Positions 17,042 to 27,261 of a stretch of 64,000 nucleotides of DNA are shown here, one piece after another. The notes beneath the pieces are model-generated. The model did not search any database and was not told the origin of the DNA. It worked only from the letters and a program-made list of their open reading frames with translations. The stretch spans positions 930,001 to 994,000 of the forward strand of contig NZ_CP007220.1 of NCBI RefSeq assembly GCF_001632805.1. Reading direction: 5' to 3'. Within the stretch, counting starts at the first letter, position 1. Every line of letters starts with the position of its first letter. This DNA is from Mycobacteroides chelonae CCUG 47445 (lineage in GTDB: Bacteria; Actinomycetota; Actinomycetes; Mycobacteriales; Mycobacteriaceae). Made by a program: the position numbers and the translations under genes.

Positions 17042-19875
17042 ACGACCATCGCATCGATCCTGGAGTCCATAGGTCGCGGCCTGCCCGCATCATCCGCCGG
17101 CTCGCCCTGCCCGTCATGTTGTTGTGGATTGGCATCGCCGTACTAACCAATGTGGTTACGCCCCAGTTGGAAGTCGTCGGAGCGGCACATTCGGTGGCGC
17201 AAAGTTCGCCGGATTCCCCCTCGCTGCAGGCGATGAATCACATCGGAGAAGTCTTCGGCGAGTTCAAATCCGACAGCGGCGCCATGATCGTGCTCGAAGG
17301 CGATCAGCCTCTGGGCGCAGACGCGCACCAGTTCTACGACACCTTGATCAAGAAGCTTTCTGCGGACACCAAACACGTCGAGCATATTCAGGATTTCTGG
17401 GGAGATCCGCTCACCGCCGGGGGTGCCCAGAGCAAGGACGGCAAGGCCGCCCTGGTCCAGGTCTACTTGGCCGGGGACCAGGGTCAGGCGTTGTCCAACG
17501 AGTCGGTAGATGCCATCCGCAACATCGTGGCCACCACAACACCGCCGCCCGGGGTCAAGGCTTACGTCACTGGCGCGGCACCGCTTGTCACTGACAACTT
17601 CCAGGTGGGCGGCGAGGGCACCGAGAAGGTCACCATCATCACCTTCCTGGTCATCGTCGCAATGCTGCTCATTGTTTACCGTTCGATCATCACTGCGCTC
17701 ATCGTGCTCGCGACGGTCCTCGTCGAGCTGGCCGCCACCCGCGGGGTTATCGCCGTGCTCGGCAATTCGGGAATCATTGGCCTGTCCACCTACTCGACGA
17801 ACTTGCTGACGTTGGTGGCAATCGCCGCAGGCACCGACTACGCCATCTTCGTCATCGGCCGCTATCACGAAGCACGCAACAGCGGCTTAGATCGGGAAGC
17901 GGCCTATTACGACATGTTTGGCGGGACCGCCCACGTCATCGCCGGCTCGGGCCTGACCATCGTCGGCGCATTGGCGTGCCTGCACTTCACGCGGCTGCCC
18001 TACTTCCAGAGCATGGGCGTGCCCGCCTCTCTCGGTGTGCTCGTCACACTTGCTGCCGCACTGACCATGGGGCCGGCCGTGCTGGTCATCGGCACCCGCT
18101 TCGGGCTGCTGGAGCCTAAACGTAAGGTTCGTGCGCGCCGATGGCGCCGCATCGGTACCGCAATCGTGCGCTGGCCCGGCCCGATCCTGGTCGTATCGTG
18201 TGCGATCGCCCTGATCGGTCTGCTGGCCCTGCCTGGATACAAGACCAGCTACGATGCACGTCCATATCTGCCCGCGTCAGCACCGGCGAACATTGGTTAC
18301 GCGGCCGCCGAACGGCACTTCTCCCCGGCCAGACTCAACCCCGAGCTGCTGATGATCGAGACCGATCACGACATGCGGAATCCCGCGGACATGCTCATCC
18401 TGGAACGGGTCGCCAAAGCCATTCTGCATACCCCCGGCATCTCCTTGGTGCAGTCGATCACCCGGCCCCTAGGGACGCCCATTAGCCACAGCTCTATTCC
18501 GTTTCAGCTCAGTGCGCAAAGCGCCAGCCAGATCATGAACCTCGATTACCAGCGTCAACGCACCGCCGATCTCCTCAAACAAGCGAACGACATCTCCACC
18601 ACCATCAACGTCCTGCAGCAACAGATGGCGCTACAGCAAGCCAGCGCTGTGGCCACCCACGAGCAGACCCAAGCGTTCCACGACACCATTGCAACAGTGA
18701 ACGACTTGCGCGACAAGCTCGCCAATTTCGATGATCAGTTCCGGCCGCTACGCAACTACTTCTACTGGGAACCACACTGCTTCGACATCCCCATGTGCGC
18801 GGCATTGAGGTCGGTATTCGATGCCCTCGACGGCATCAGCGAACTCAGCGACAAATTCGGCGCTATCACGGCAAGCCTGGACAAGCTCGATGCGCTCCAA
18901 CCCAAACTCGTCGCCCTATTGCCACCGCAGATCGCCATTCAGCAAAGAAACCGCGATATCGCACTGTCCAATTACGCCACCAATTCAGGAACCGACGCGC
19001 AGTCCGAGGAATCGCTGCGCAACGCCACCGCAATGGGCCAGGCCTTCGACACCGCCAAGAACGACGACTCGTTCTACATTTCCCCGGAGGCCTTCGACAA
19101 CCCCGACTTCAAACGCGGCCTCAAAATGTTCCTCTCACCGGACGGCAAAGCTGCCCGGATGACCATCACCCATGAGGGCAATCCCGCGACCCCCGAAGGC
19201 ATCTCGCACGTCGATGCCATCAAGAACTCCGCATTCGACGCCGTCAAGGCCACCCCACTGTCGGACTCCAAGATTTATGTCGCCGGGACCGCGGCGGGAT
19301 TCAAGGACATTCAAGAAGGCGCCAAATACGACCTGATCATCGCCGCGCTGGCCGCGATTAGCCTCATCCTGCTCATCATGATGTTCGTCACCCGCAGCCT
19401 CGTTGCCGCGCTGGTCATCGTGGGCACCGTGGCGCTGTCGTTGGGCGCATCGTTTGGCCTGTCAGTGCTGGTGTGGCAGTACATCTTCGGCATCCCGTTG
19501 TATTGGATCGTGCTTGCCCTGGCGATCATCTTGCTGCTGGCGGTTGGCGCCGACTACAACCTGTTGTTGATATCTCGATTCAAAGAAGAGCTGGGGGCGG
19601 GACTCAAAACCGGTGTCATCCGTGCCATGGGTGGCACCGGCGGAGTCGTGACAGCAGCGGGCCTCGTCTTCGCTGCCACCATGTCGTCGTTTGTCTTCAG
19701 CGACCTGATTGCCCTTGGTCAGATCGGCACGACCATCGGCCTGGGGCTGCTCTTCGACACACTGATCGTGCGATCGTTCATGACACCGTCTATCGCGGTA
19801 CTTCTCGGCCGCTGGTTCTGGTGGCCCCTCAACGTGCGCTCCCGCCCAGCTAACCGTCGCAGCACTGCGAGCTGA
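17038..19875 (+). CDS. mmpL: MmpL-family RND transporter
   Basis: 945 residues, standard MmpL length. It has two repeats of membrane helices, each with an external loop. The Asp-Tyr pair of the proton relay appears in [20 protein letters not shown] (TM4) and again in [19 protein letters not shown] (TM10). A Cys pair in the second loop region ([13 protein letters not shown]) is also typical of the MmpS-linked subgroup. It moves a lipid, siderophore or drug across the inner membrane; the substrate cannot be told. It is coupled to mmpS and divergent from a TetR gene, like the drug-efflux type systems. Confidence 0.95.
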   Translation: MNDHRIDPGVHRSRPARIIRRLALPVMLLWIGIAVLTNVVTPQLEVVGAAHSVAQSSPDSPSLQAMNHIGEVFGEFKSDSGAMIVLEGDQPLGADAHQFYDTLIKKLSADTKHVEHIQDFWGDPLTAGGAQSKDGKAALVQVYLAGDQGQALSNESVDAIRNIVATTTPPPGVKAYVTGAAPLVTDNFQVGGEGTEKVTIITFLVIVAMLLIVYRSIITALIVLATVLVELAATRGVIAVLGNSGIIGLSTYSTNLLTLVAIAAGTDYAIFVIGRYHEARNSGLDREAAYYDMFGGTAHVIAGSGLTIVGALACLHFTRLPYFQSMGVPASLGVLVTLAAALTMGPAVLVIGTRFGLLEPKRKVRARRWRRIGTAIVRWPGPILVVSCAIALIGLLALPGYKTSYDARPYLPASAPANIGYAAAERHFSPARLNPELLMIETDHDMRNPADMLILERVAKAILHTPGISLVQSITRPLGTPISHSSIPFQLSAQSASQIMNLDYQRQRTADLLKQANDISTTINVLQQQMALQQASAVATHEQTQAFHDTIATVNDLRDKLANFDDQFRPLRNYFYWEPHCFDIPMCAALRSVFDALDGISELSDKFGAITASLDKLDALQPKLVALLPPQIAIQQRNRDIALSNYATNSGTDAQSEESLRNATAMGQAFDTAKNDDSFYISPEAFDNPDFKRGLKMFLSPDGKAARMTITHEGNPATPEGISHVDAIKNSAFDAVKATPLSDSKIYVAGTAAGFKDIQEGAKYDLIIAALAAISLILLIMMFVTRSLVAALVIVGTVALSLGASFGLSVLVWQYIFGIPLYWIVLALAIILLLAVGADYNLLLISRFKEELGAGLKTGVIRAMGGTGGVVTAAGLVFAATMSSFVFSDLIALGQIGTTIGLGLLFDTLIVRSFMTPSIAVLLGRWFWWPLNVRSRPANRRSTAS

Positions 19876-19971
19876 TCCTGAATCCCTCGACTGGCAAGCG
19901 CACCTCGTATCTGAGCATATTTGCTGATTCCGGCCGGCAAGTCTGTCCCCAAGCGATCAGCAAAATGCAAA

Positions 19972-20616
19972 TCAATGTGCGGAATTCTGCTCGGCTGTCT
20001 CGGAGTTTCTGCCTCCAGAACACCCCGTGGCACATTCATGCAGCATCTTCATCAGCAATGCGCGGACCTGCGGCCAGGGTGGATGAGCGTCCTGCAGGCC
20101 GGGGACCGATGTCATCGAGACCATTCCGCGGATCGTCGATGTGGCGACGCCGACGAAGTCAGCGAATTGTGGCGACTGCGAGTAAGTGGGCAGTAACGAC
20201 GCAGCGACAGACTCAATCGCCGCGATACCCAGCCGAGTGCTCGCCGAAACCTGCCGCGCCAGTATCAGATCGGTGCGCGCGGCCGTGAACAGTTCGAGTA
20301 CAGCCATGCAGATCGGCAAATTGTGCAACTCCCACAATCGGTCTAGAAACCCTAGTGCGCGCTCCTGTTCGGTCCCCTGGTGCATGGTGCTAGTTATGGC
20401 GTTCGCCGCAAGCTGCTCGATGAGGCGCTCCATGGCCGCAGTGACGAGAGCAATTTTGGTGGGGAAGTAGTGCTGTTGCGCGCCTTGGGTCACCCCTGCC
20501 AGCTCGGCCACCCCGCGTGTGGTCAACGCGGCGTAGCCAGACTCGGACAGCGAGCGGATGGTTGCATCGAGCAACGCCTCGGTGGTCGCCGCTCGCCGTT
20601 CCGCCTGCGTTGCCAC
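19972..20616 (-). CDS. TetR-family regulator
   Basis: About 214 residues from GTG 20616 (VATQAERRAATTEALLDATI); an ATG at 20652 adds 12 residues. The HTH is YAALTTRGVAELAGVTQGAQ followed by QHYFPTKIALV. The C-terminal domain differs from the other two TetR proteins in the window. It is divergent from an SDR gene, with a GACTT/AAGTC palindrome 39 bp upstream of the GTG, and probably represses that gene. Confidence 0.88.
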   Translation of the reverse strand: MATQAERRAATTEALLDATIRSLSESGYAALTTRGVAELAGVTQGAQQHYFPTKIALVTAAMERLIEQLAANAITSTMHQGTEQERALGFLDRLWELHNLPICMAVLELFTAARTDLILARQVSASTRLGIAAIESVAASLLPTYSQSPQFADFVGVATSTIRGMVSMTSVPGLQDAHPPWPQVRALLMKMLHECATGCSGGRNSETAEQNSAH

Positions 20617-20654
20617 CCGGCGAGCGTACCGGCCGTCGCACCTATCTGTCATTT

Positions 20655-20666
20655 GACTTGTAAGTC
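20655..20666. promoter_or_regulatory. GACTT/AAGTC palindrome between tetR and SDR genes
   Basis: GACTT (20655-20659) and AAGTC (20662-20666) flank GT. A further AAGTC-GTT-CGACT pairing extends to 20675. The site sits in the short divergent intergenic region and is the likely TetR operator. Confidence 0.6.
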
Positions 20667-20717
20667 GTTCGACTGGTATCTAGTGTGCTGTCATATCCCG
20701 CGTGCAGAAAGGGCGCC

Positions 20718-21581
20718 ATGCGAGATCTTCGAGGCAAAGTCGTCGTCGTGACAGGAGCAGCTTCGGGCATTGGCCGTGCTTTGGCCGTCGAACTGACCGG
20801 TCGAGGCGCGCTCGTGGCGGTCAGCGATGTCGATAGCCTCGGCTTGGAGCAGACCAGTGTGCTCTGCGAGAGTCGCGGCGCGCGACCACATGCGCAGACT
20901 CTCGACGTTCGCGACCGGGCCGCGGTTCACGTGTACGCCGAGGCCGTGGCCAGCCACTTCGGTCGCGTCGACGTGGTCATTAACAATGCGGGCATCACCA
21001 AGTTCGGGACCATCGAGCAGAGCTCCTACAGTGATATCGAAAACGTTCTCGATGTCGACTTCTGGGGGGTCGTGCACGGAACGAAAGCGTTTCTCCCGTA
21101 TCTGATCGCCTCGGGCGACGGGCACATCGTTAACGTCTCCAGCATCTTTGGCCTGTTCGGAGTCCCGACTCAAAGTTCCTACAATGCAGCGAAATTCGCC
21201 GTTCGAGGATACACAGAGGCACTCAGGCAAGAGATGCTGATTGCCGGGCACCAGGTGGGAGTTACCTGCGTGCATCCCGGCGGCGTCAAGACTGCCATTG
21301 TGCGTAATGCCACTGCCAGCGCCGGTGGCGACATGGCTGCAATCAGTCGACTATTTACCGAAAGACTCACACCGACTAGTCCGCAGTCAGCTGCGCGGAC
21401 GATTATTCGTGGAATTACCCGCCGACGCGCCAGGGTGCTGGTTGGGGCAGACGCCATCGTCGTCGATATGCTGGTGCGAATTCTCGGGTCGGCCTACCAG
21501 CGGCCCTTCGCCATTCTGGCAACCCGGATGCTCGGAGCGCTCGCCACAACGTCCGCTGGGAAGAAGTCTAAAGCTCGGTGA
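20718..21581 (+). CDS. Short-chain dehydrogenase/reductase (classical SDR)
   Basis: 287 residues from ATG 20718, with AGAAAGGGCGCC in front. The cofactor motif is TGAASGIGRAL near residue 12, followed by NNAGI near 91, the catalytic Ser in VNVSSIFG and Y-x-x-x-K in SSYNAAKFAV near 155. It is a probable NAD(P)-dependent oxidoreductase of a lipid or xenobiotic. It is divergent from the TetR gene and probably controlled by it. A basic C-terminal tail is unusual but short. Confidence 0.92.
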   Translation: MRDLRGKVVVVTGAASGIGRALAVELTGRGALVAVSDVDSLGLEQTSVLCESRGARPHAQTLDVRDRAAVHVYAEAVASHFGRVDVVINNAGITKFGTIEQSSYSDIENVLDVDFWGVVHGTKAFLPYLIASGDGHIVNVSSIFGLFGVPTQSSYNAAKFAVRGYTEALRQEMLIAGHQVGVTCVHPGGVKTAIVRNATASAGGDMAAISRLFTERLTPTSPQSAARTIIRGITRRRARVLVGADAIVVDMLVRILGSAYQRPFAILATRMLGALATTSAGKKSKAR

Positions 21582-21831
21582 GCTGGAGGATGGCTTATGC
21601 CGGGCCGCAACGCCTCGCTGCAGTTGCGCCTTGCACGAGATCTGCGCCGGCGGCCCGCGATCCGCAACAGCTAGCCCATTGATGGCATGACCACCGGAAT
21701 CACATACGGCCAGTCCTCGCCCCGCCGACGACATAAACTGGCGACGATGACCTGCCCATACGCGACCCGCACGGTCCGCGCGGGTCGATGATTGCGGGCG
21801 GGCATTCTTTTATGGAGATTGTGAGTATGCC

Positions 21832-23412
21832 GTGCGATTTGCCAGACGATCACTGCTGGGCGCTAGCGCAGGATTAGGTGTGGCGGTGGCGCTAGCTGCT
21901 TGCGGCGACACCAAGAATGCGGGTGAAAGCAGGCCAACCGTCCGTACCACCCAGGGTGTTGTGGTGGGGGCCGAAGAACAAAAAGTAGCGGTCTTCCGTG
22001 GTATCCCATTCGCGCAGGCGCCCGTGGGGCCGCTCAGGTTCGCGGCGCCCGAACCCGTGCAGAAGTGGGATGGTCTGCGACCGGCCATCAGGTTCGGCAC
22101 TAGCCCACCGCAACTCACGCGCGTACCTGTCCGTTCGGTTACCAGCAGTGAGTGGCTGACGATCAATGTGTGGTCGCCGGATCTGGGAGGACAGGCTCTG
22201 CCTGTATTGGTGTGGATCTATGGCGGCGCTTTCGTGAGCGGATCTTCCGCCCAACCTGTATACGACGGGGTAAATCTCGCGAAGCACGGTGTGGTGGTGG
22301 TCACCTTCAACTATCGCCTCGGTGTGGAAGGGTTCGCGCAGATCACCGATGCCCCTGCCAATCGAGGGATTCTGGATCAGCTCGCAGCGCTGCGCTGGGT
22401 GCATGAGAACATCGCGGCGTTCGGGGGGGATCCGGGCAACGTCACGCTTGCCGGTCAGTCTGCCGGGGCATCGTCGATCGCGGTCCTGATGACTTTGCCG
22501 CGTGCCCGAGGGCTCTTTAGGCGGGCAATCTGTCAGAGTGTTCCCGCACGATGCCAGACGGTGCGTTTTGCCTCCGATGTCGCCATGGAAATCGTCGCGC
22601 CGCTCGCTGCGGCTCCCTCGGTTGATGGGCTCAGCGGCATTGATCCTCAGGTGCTGGTCAAAGCAGCGGTTCGGGTGAGCAGCAATCTTCCCCGGTACCA
22701 GGACCGTTGGGGCTATCGGTTTACGGTGGGCGGCAGCTTGTTCGGTCCAGTAATCGACGGAGAATTGCTCACCGGAGATCCGTGGCAAGCGATGGGTCGG
22801 GGTCTGGGCGCTGATATTCCGTTGATTGTTGGACATACGCGCCACGAGTATCGCTTTGCGCTGTCGCGGACGCCGGGGGCAGCCGTTGCCATTAGCTCCG
22901 CACAAACGCAGCAGGCGCTCTGCGAACTTCCCCCGAGAACTGATGGCTCCCGGGCCTACCGTTTGGCCTACCCGAAGCTGACCGATGCGCAACTGTATGA
23001 GACAGCCTGCTCGGATTACCTGTATCGAATGCCGAGTGTGCATCTGGCGCAAGCGCACTCCGGGGGCGGCGGGGTGGCCTATCTCTACGAATTCTGCTTC
23101 GAACAGTCATCTATTGGTGCTGGACACACAGCGGAGATTCCCCTGGTGTTCGGCACCCTTGGCGGTCCCGGCGACACGCTGTATGGGCCGTCACCGTCGT
23201 CGGCAGCCGGTGCCCTAAGTGCAGAGATGCAGAGGAATTGGATTTCCTTTGCTACACAGGGCGTCCCCGATTGGGCCGCTTATACAGACGAAGCTCAGGG
23301 GACCCAGGTATTTGATACCCAATCGCGCGTCGAGGCATATCCCGAACAGCGCTCAGAGGCAATCTGGGCCCCCGCCCGCTCGGTCCCCCGTGTGATGGAC
23401 CTGACGCATTGA
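21832..23412 (+). CDS. Type B carboxylesterase, exported lipoprotein
   Basis: 526 residues from GTG 21832 behind TGGAGATTGTGAG. The N-terminus is a Tat-like/lipoprotein signal: FARRSLLGASAGLGVAVALA then lipobox AAC. The nucleophile elbow is GQSAGASS (GESAG in most relatives), the catalytic Glu is in GHTRHEYRF and the His in GAGHTAEIPLVFG. An oxyanion motif VWIYGGAFVSGS is present. It hydrolyses carboxylic esters outside the membrane. Its 3' end overlaps the convergent TetR gene by 60 bases. Confidence 0.92.
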   Translation: MRFARRSLLGASAGLGVAVALAACGDTKNAGESRPTVRTTQGVVVGAEEQKVAVFRGIPFAQAPVGPLRFAAPEPVQKWDGLRPAIRFGTSPPQLTRVPVRSVTSSEWLTINVWSPDLGGQALPVLVWIYGGAFVSGSSAQPVYDGVNLAKHGVVVVTFNYRLGVEGFAQITDAPANRGILDQLAALRWVHENIAAFGGDPGNVTLAGQSAGASSIAVLMTLPRARGLFRRAICQSVPARCQTVRFASDVAMEIVAPLAAAPSVDGLSGIDPQVLVKAAVRVSSNLPRYQDRWGYRFTVGGSLFGPVIDGELLTGDPWQAMGRGLGADIPLIVGHTRHEYRFALSRTPGAAVAISSAQTQQALCELPPRTDGSRAYRLAYPKLTDAQLYETACSDYLYRMPSVHLAQAHSGGGGVAYLYEFCFEQSSIGAGHTAEIPLVFGTLGGPGDTLYGPSPSSAAGALSAEMQRNWISFATQGVPDWAAYTDEAQGTQVFDTQSRVEAYPEQRSEAIWAPARSVPRVMDLTH

Positions 23413-24015
23413 CCCGGCCCGGCCCGGTAGTGGCCGGCGGGGGCGGTGGTCGTTGTTGAGGCCGTCTAGCAGCAGCGCCAGGTGGCGGCGCCAGGCGTCG
23501 GGGTTGATCTGGCGGGTGACGTCGGCGAGCGCGCCGACGCTGAAAACCACGCCGAAGAAGTCGTCGGGGTGTGCGTCGGGCCGCAATGAGCCGCTGGACT
23601 GGGCACGTTGAACGAGCGTGGCGACGGCGGCCTCGATGCGCAGGTGCTGGGCCGTAACCTGGTCGCATCCGCCGCGATTCAGGACCTCGGTCATGCCGCG
23701 GCTGCCGGCCATCCGCTCACAGGCGAATTCGAAGTACTCCACCAACGCCTGCCAGGGTTCTTCGCCGGTGGTGGCCTCATCGGCGGCCTCGGCCATGGCG
23801 GCGAAGTTCTGTTCAAACACCGCGTTGATCAACTCGTCCTTGCCCGCAAAGTGGCGGTAGACAGTCCCCACACCGACTCCCGCATGGTGGGCGACATCGT
23901 CGAGGGTTACTCCCAGGCCCCGTTTGGCGAATACCTCGTTCGCTGCTTGTAAGAGGCGCGCATGATTGCGCACCGCGTCCGCCCGCTGCGGGCGCTTAGC
24001 TGTGGCCTCACTCAC
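23353..24015 (-). CDS. TetR-family regulator of the SDR/ene-reductase operon
   Basis: 220 residues. The HTH reads RLLQAANEVFAKRGLGVTLD then DVAHHAGVGVGTVYRHF. The C-terminal ligand domain (PDAWRRHLALLLDGLNN) resembles that of the TetR at 15687-16340. The last 35 codons run past the typical end of the family and overlap the convergent esterase gene. It is divergent from the SDR/ene-reductase genes, with two 20-bp repeats between. Confidence 0.9.
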   Translation of the reverse strand: MSEATAKRPQRADAVRNHARLLQAANEVFAKRGLGVTLDDVAHHAGVGVGTVYRHFAGKDELINAVFEQNFAAMAEAADEATTGEEPWQALVEYFEFACERMAGSRGMTEVLNRGGCDQVTAQHLRIEAAVATLVQRAQSSGSLRPDAHPDDFFGVVFSVGALADVTRQINPDAWRRHLALLLDGLNNDHRPRRPLPGRAGSMRQVHHTGDRAGGGPDCL

Positions 24016-24044
24016 ACCACTGGCCTCCTCCGGAATGCATGAAA

Positions 24045-24103
24045 CGGAGAGATTGTCACCGTTTGTGCTATCTTACCAATATCCGGAGAAAAATTCACCG
24101 TTT
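24045..24103. promoter_or_regulatory. Two 20-bp operator-like repeats CGGAGA-N6-CACCGTTT
   Basis: CGGAGA-N6-CACCGTTT occurs at 24045-24064 and at 24084-24103, matching at 16 of 20 positions and spaced 39 bp apart. Both lie between divergent tetR and SDR genes. They are probable sites for the TetR regulator. Confidence 0.7.
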
Positions 24104-24182
24104 ATTGGTGCCAGCACGGCCTGTCACAGCATGAAAGGCCTGGTTGGACCTGTCTGAACAACCGAGAAGGCGAGGAATTGAG

Positions 24183-25067
24183 ATGACCACACGCAAGCAA
24201 GACGGTGGCCGTGGGCCGCTGTCGATCGTGACCGGCGGCACCGACGGAATCGGCAAGGAAGTGGCCCGCGGGTTAGTCCGCAGCGGTAAGCGGGTTTGGA
24301 TCGTGGGCCGCAACCAGGCCAAGGGCGCCGCAGCGGAAGCCGAGTTACGCGCCGACGGCGATGTGCGGTTCGTGGCCGCGGACCTGAGCGTGCTGGCGCA
24401 GGTGCGGGCACTGTCCGAGACGATCCTGGCCGAGACCGACCAGATTGAGATCCTGGTCCATTCGGCGGGGATCCTCGAGATCAGTCACGGAATCAACACC
24501 GATGGTATCGAGAAGAACTTTGCGATCAATTACCTGGCGCGGTTCCTGCTGACCGAACGGCTGTTACCGGCCCTGATCAAGGGACGCGCACGCATCGTGA
24601 ACATCGCCGCGGCCGGGATGAACAAGCTCAACTTCGATTTCGACAGCCTGCCGGGCATCCCGAAACTGTCTCCGTTCAAAACCTTTGCCCAATCCCAGGC
24701 CGCCAATGACGTCTGGACCCAGGATCTCGCCTCCCGGCTCGGCAGCTCCGGCGTAGTGGTCACCGCGGTGCAACCCGGCATGGTGGAGACGAACATCCGG
24801 CAGAACGACGGCAACGACATGCTGCTGTTGAAGCTGGTCGACAGCCGCTGGCTCAAACCGCTGCTGCGCAAGTTCATCATGATCAGTCCCGCCACCGCGG
24901 CGATCACACCGCTGTGGCTGGCCACCGATCCGGCTACCGCCACCGTCAATGGCGGATTCTTCGGCCCGAAGAAGAAGACCATCACCGTCACCGCCGGCCC
25001 CAAAGACCCGGCGCTGCAACAGCATCTACGAGAAACCAGCATCCGTCTCGTCGGCGGACAGCTATAA
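24183..25067 (+). CDS. SDR-family protein lacking the usual Tyr and Lys
   Basis: 294 residues from ATG 24183 behind GAGGAATTGAG. The cofactor motif TGGTDGIGKEVARGL and the HSAGI stretch place it with retinol-dehydrogenase-like SDRs. Where relatives have Y-x-x-x-K it reads TFAQSQAANDVW, so the tyrosine is Phe and the lysine is Gln. It may bind cofactor without normal catalysis. An ene-reductase gene starts 36 bp downstream on the same strand; the two are probably co-transcribed under the divergent TetR. Confidence 0.88.
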   Translation: MTTRKQDGGRGPLSIVTGGTDGIGKEVARGLVRSGKRVWIVGRNQAKGAAAEAELRADGDVRFVAADLSVLAQVRALSETILAETDQIEILVHSAGILEISHGINTDGIEKNFAINYLARFLLTERLLPALIKGRARIVNIAAAGMNKLNFDFDSLPGIPKLSPFKTFAQSQAANDVWTQDLASRLGSSGVVVTAVQPGMVETNIRQNDGNDMLLLKLVDSRWLKPLLRKFIMISPATAAITPLWLATDPATATVNGGFFGPKKKTITVTAGPKDPALQQHLRETSIRLVGGQL

Positions 25068-25102
25068 GAGCCACCGAAACCACATCCGAACGGAGACAAA
25101 GA

Positions 25103-26185
25103 ATGTCCATCACTGCCGATTCGACACTGTTCCAACCGACTTCGCTGGGCACGATCACGCTTGACAACAAACTCATCATGGCGCCGATGACCCGCAGCCG
25201 CGCGCTGCCAGATGGCGGAATCAGTGACGCCCAGGTCGAGTACTACGCCCAGCGTGCGGGCGCGGGTCTGATCATCGGCGAAGCGACTCAGGTTTCTGCG
25301 ATAGGTGGTGGGGCGTACCTGTCCACGCCCGGTATTTACACCGATGTCCATGAGGCGGGCTGGAAGCGGATCGCCGAGGCCGTGCACGCGCGCGGCGGAA
25401 AGCTCGTTATACAGTTGTGGCACGTCGGCCGGCACGCGCACGCCGCGATCAACGGCCTCGGCTCGGTCGCCCCTTCGGCGATCCAGACCGACATCACCAC
25501 TCACGTCGGCCCGCAAGGGCGCTCACGCGTCGGGGTCCCGCACGCCTTGACCGTCCCGGAAATCCATGCCACCCACCAGGATTTCGCCAACGCCGCGCAG
25601 CGCGCGATCCGCGCGGGCGCCGACGGTGTCGAGATCCATGCCGCCGGAAGCTATCTGCCCCAACAGTTCCTGGCCGAGAACGCCAACCGCCGGACCGACG
25701 AATACGGCGGATCCCCACAGAACCGGGCGCGGTTCGTCATCGAACTTGTCGAAGCAGTCACCGCAGCGGTGGGCGCCGACCGGGTCGGAATCAAAATTTC
25801 CCCGGGCATCGCCATAGGAGAACTCAACGAAACCGCGCCTTTCAGCACCTACGAGGCCCTACTCACCGCGATCGCGCCCCAAAACCTGGCTTACCTGCAC
25901 GCGATGTATGACATCAATGACCCCTACGTTGATCAATTGCGGGCACTATGGCCCGGCTCCTTCATCCTTAGCGCAGGGTTCCATGGACAGGTCAGCGAGG
26001 CCGACTACGAACAAGCGATCGAACACGGGCGCATCGACGCCGCCGTGATCGGACGGAACTTCCTGGCCAACCCCGATCTGGTCGATCGCCTCCGGCAAGC
26101 AGCCGACCTCAACGAGCCCCGGCCAGAGCACTTCTACAGCGGCGGAGACACCGGATACACCGACTATCCCACCCTCGCCGCATAA
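25103..26185 (+). CDS. Old Yellow Enzyme-type ene-reductase (NADH:flavin oxidoreductase)
   Basis: 360 residues from ATG 25103 behind CGGAGACAAAGA. The FMN barrel begins LFQPTSLGTITLDNKLIMAP then MTRSRA. LWHVGRHAH carries a conserved His-Val-Gly-Arg and GVEIHAAGSYLPQQFL replaces the common HGANGYLLDQF. The C-terminus (GRNFLANPDLVDRL) is the usual phosphate-binding end. It reduces activated C=C bonds of enones or nitro-compounds with NAD(P)H. It follows the SDR gene in an apparent operon. Confidence 0.93.
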   Translation: MSITADSTLFQPTSLGTITLDNKLIMAPMTRSRALPDGGISDAQVEYYAQRAGAGLIIGEATQVSAIGGGAYLSTPGIYTDVHEAGWKRIAEAVHARGGKLVIQLWHVGRHAHAAINGLGSVAPSAIQTDITTHVGPQGRSRVGVPHALTVPEIHATHQDFANAAQRAIRAGADGVEIHAAGSYLPQQFLAENANRRTDEYGGSPQNRARFVIELVEAVTAAVGADRVGIKISPGIAIGELNETAPFSTYEALLTAIAPQNLAYLHAMYDINDPYVDQLRALWPGSFILSAGFHGQVSEADYEQAIEHGRIDAAVIGRNFLANPDLVDRLRQAADLNEPRPEHFYSGGDTGYTDYPTLAA

Positions 26186-26367
26186 CCGTGAGGCCTGTGC
26201 CGAGCCGACGTTGCCGCGGCCGGCACATACCGTGCCTATGCCAACGCACATCACATGGCGCCCTGGTCGCAATCACCGGCTGGCGCGCAGCCCGGCATTT
26301 GGGGCCGCCGTCCCCGGTGTGCGAAGTCCGCGCCGATGCCACGACAGAGAATTGGAGGCCAACGCCT

Positions 26368-26805
26368 GTGCGCCATGGTGTATCGGGATACCAATCCGGG
26401 TGCCGCTGTGATGTCTGCCTTACTTCCGAACAGCAACGGGTACAACAGATCGCTGCCGCGGAAGCGCAGCGGTGGGGGCCTGTCAACAAGGCTGCCGACG
26501 AACGATCCAACGAACCCCTCGATAGCGACAATGAACGACACGTTCCGCGCCAGCGCCCCCGACGCAAGCACTGGACCGAAGCTGAGGTTGCGCTCGTTAC
26601 CGAAGGAAAGCTCACCGACCAGCAGATTGCCGAGCAGGTGGGGCGGTCAGCGGAAGCCGTTAAAGCCTTCCGGCAGCGCCGTGAACTCAAGCTGGCGATT
26701 CAACGTGGCGATTACCCCCACAGGAACAGTCGCAGCAGGCGCAGCCATAAACCGGGCACCGCCGATGGACCTGCGCAACAGCACGGTTACTTTTTCTTCC
26801 CCTGA
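26368..26805 (+). CDS. Small Cys/HTH protein of the HGxxGYQSGCRC type
   Basis: 145 residues from GTG 26368 behind TTGGAGG. The N-terminus VRHGVSGYQSGCRCDVCLTS has a C-x-C-x2-C cluster. A Myb/SANT-like segment follows: KHWTEAEVALVTEGKLTDQQ then IAEQVGRSAEAVKAFRQRR. A shorter paralogue with the same layout is at 54997-55320. Similar proteins occur in actinobacterial phages and plasmids and are thought to bind DNA. The longer frame from 26188 lacks support. Confidence 0.6.
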   Translation: MRHGVSGYQSGCRCDVCLTSEQQRVQQIAAAEAQRWGPVNKAADERSNEPLDSDNERHVPRQRPRRKHWTEAEVALVTEGKLTDQQIAEQVGRSAEAVKAFRQRRELKLAIQRGDYPHRNSRSRRSHKPGTADGPAQQHGYFFFP

Positions 26806-26934
26806 TCCACCGGCTACCGGAAGCCCCGAACCTAAAGCGTGCTCAAGGAGCGGTAAGGCAACGGCCTGTCGCGGACTAAAGCCATTTTCGCTCGGCACAA
26901 CGCCGCGGTGCGTCGAGCGCACAGAAGGCCAACC

Positions 26935-27093
26935 ATGATCGGAAATGTCACTGAAAGTCAGTATCAGAAACTGGTCGCCGAGGGCCACACATTCGTCGAG
27001 CAGCACGCCCACGCTCAATTCGGTCCCGGCGATTTTGCTCTGAAAGTGGCGCCCTGCAAGGACGCGGCGACGAACATGCCGCTGAACCGATGA
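26935..27093 (+). pseudogene. N-terminal fragment of a DUF6192 (RacO-like) gene
   Basis: An ATG at 26935 opens a 52-residue frame, IGNVTESQYQKLVAEGHTFV then EQHAHAQFGPGDFALKVAPC. This aligns with the first 45 residues of the full-length protein at 29018-29902 and then stops. The rest of the gene is missing. It is a remnant of a second copy, or a retained stand-alone fragment, since it has a plausible AGAAGG ribosome-binding site. Confidence 0.6.
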
Positions 27094-27261
27094 TGAGTGT
27101 CGGTTATGGGCTCGCCCGGTTCTCCGACGATCTGGCAGCGTCCGTCAAAACGCTCGACCCGTACCGCTGGGGCCCTGCCCAGGTTGACGTTGACATGTGA
27201 GGAGAGTTTCGCACGGCACCACGTATCCAGGGATCTTTCTAGGCCTCAGGGGACGAGATCT

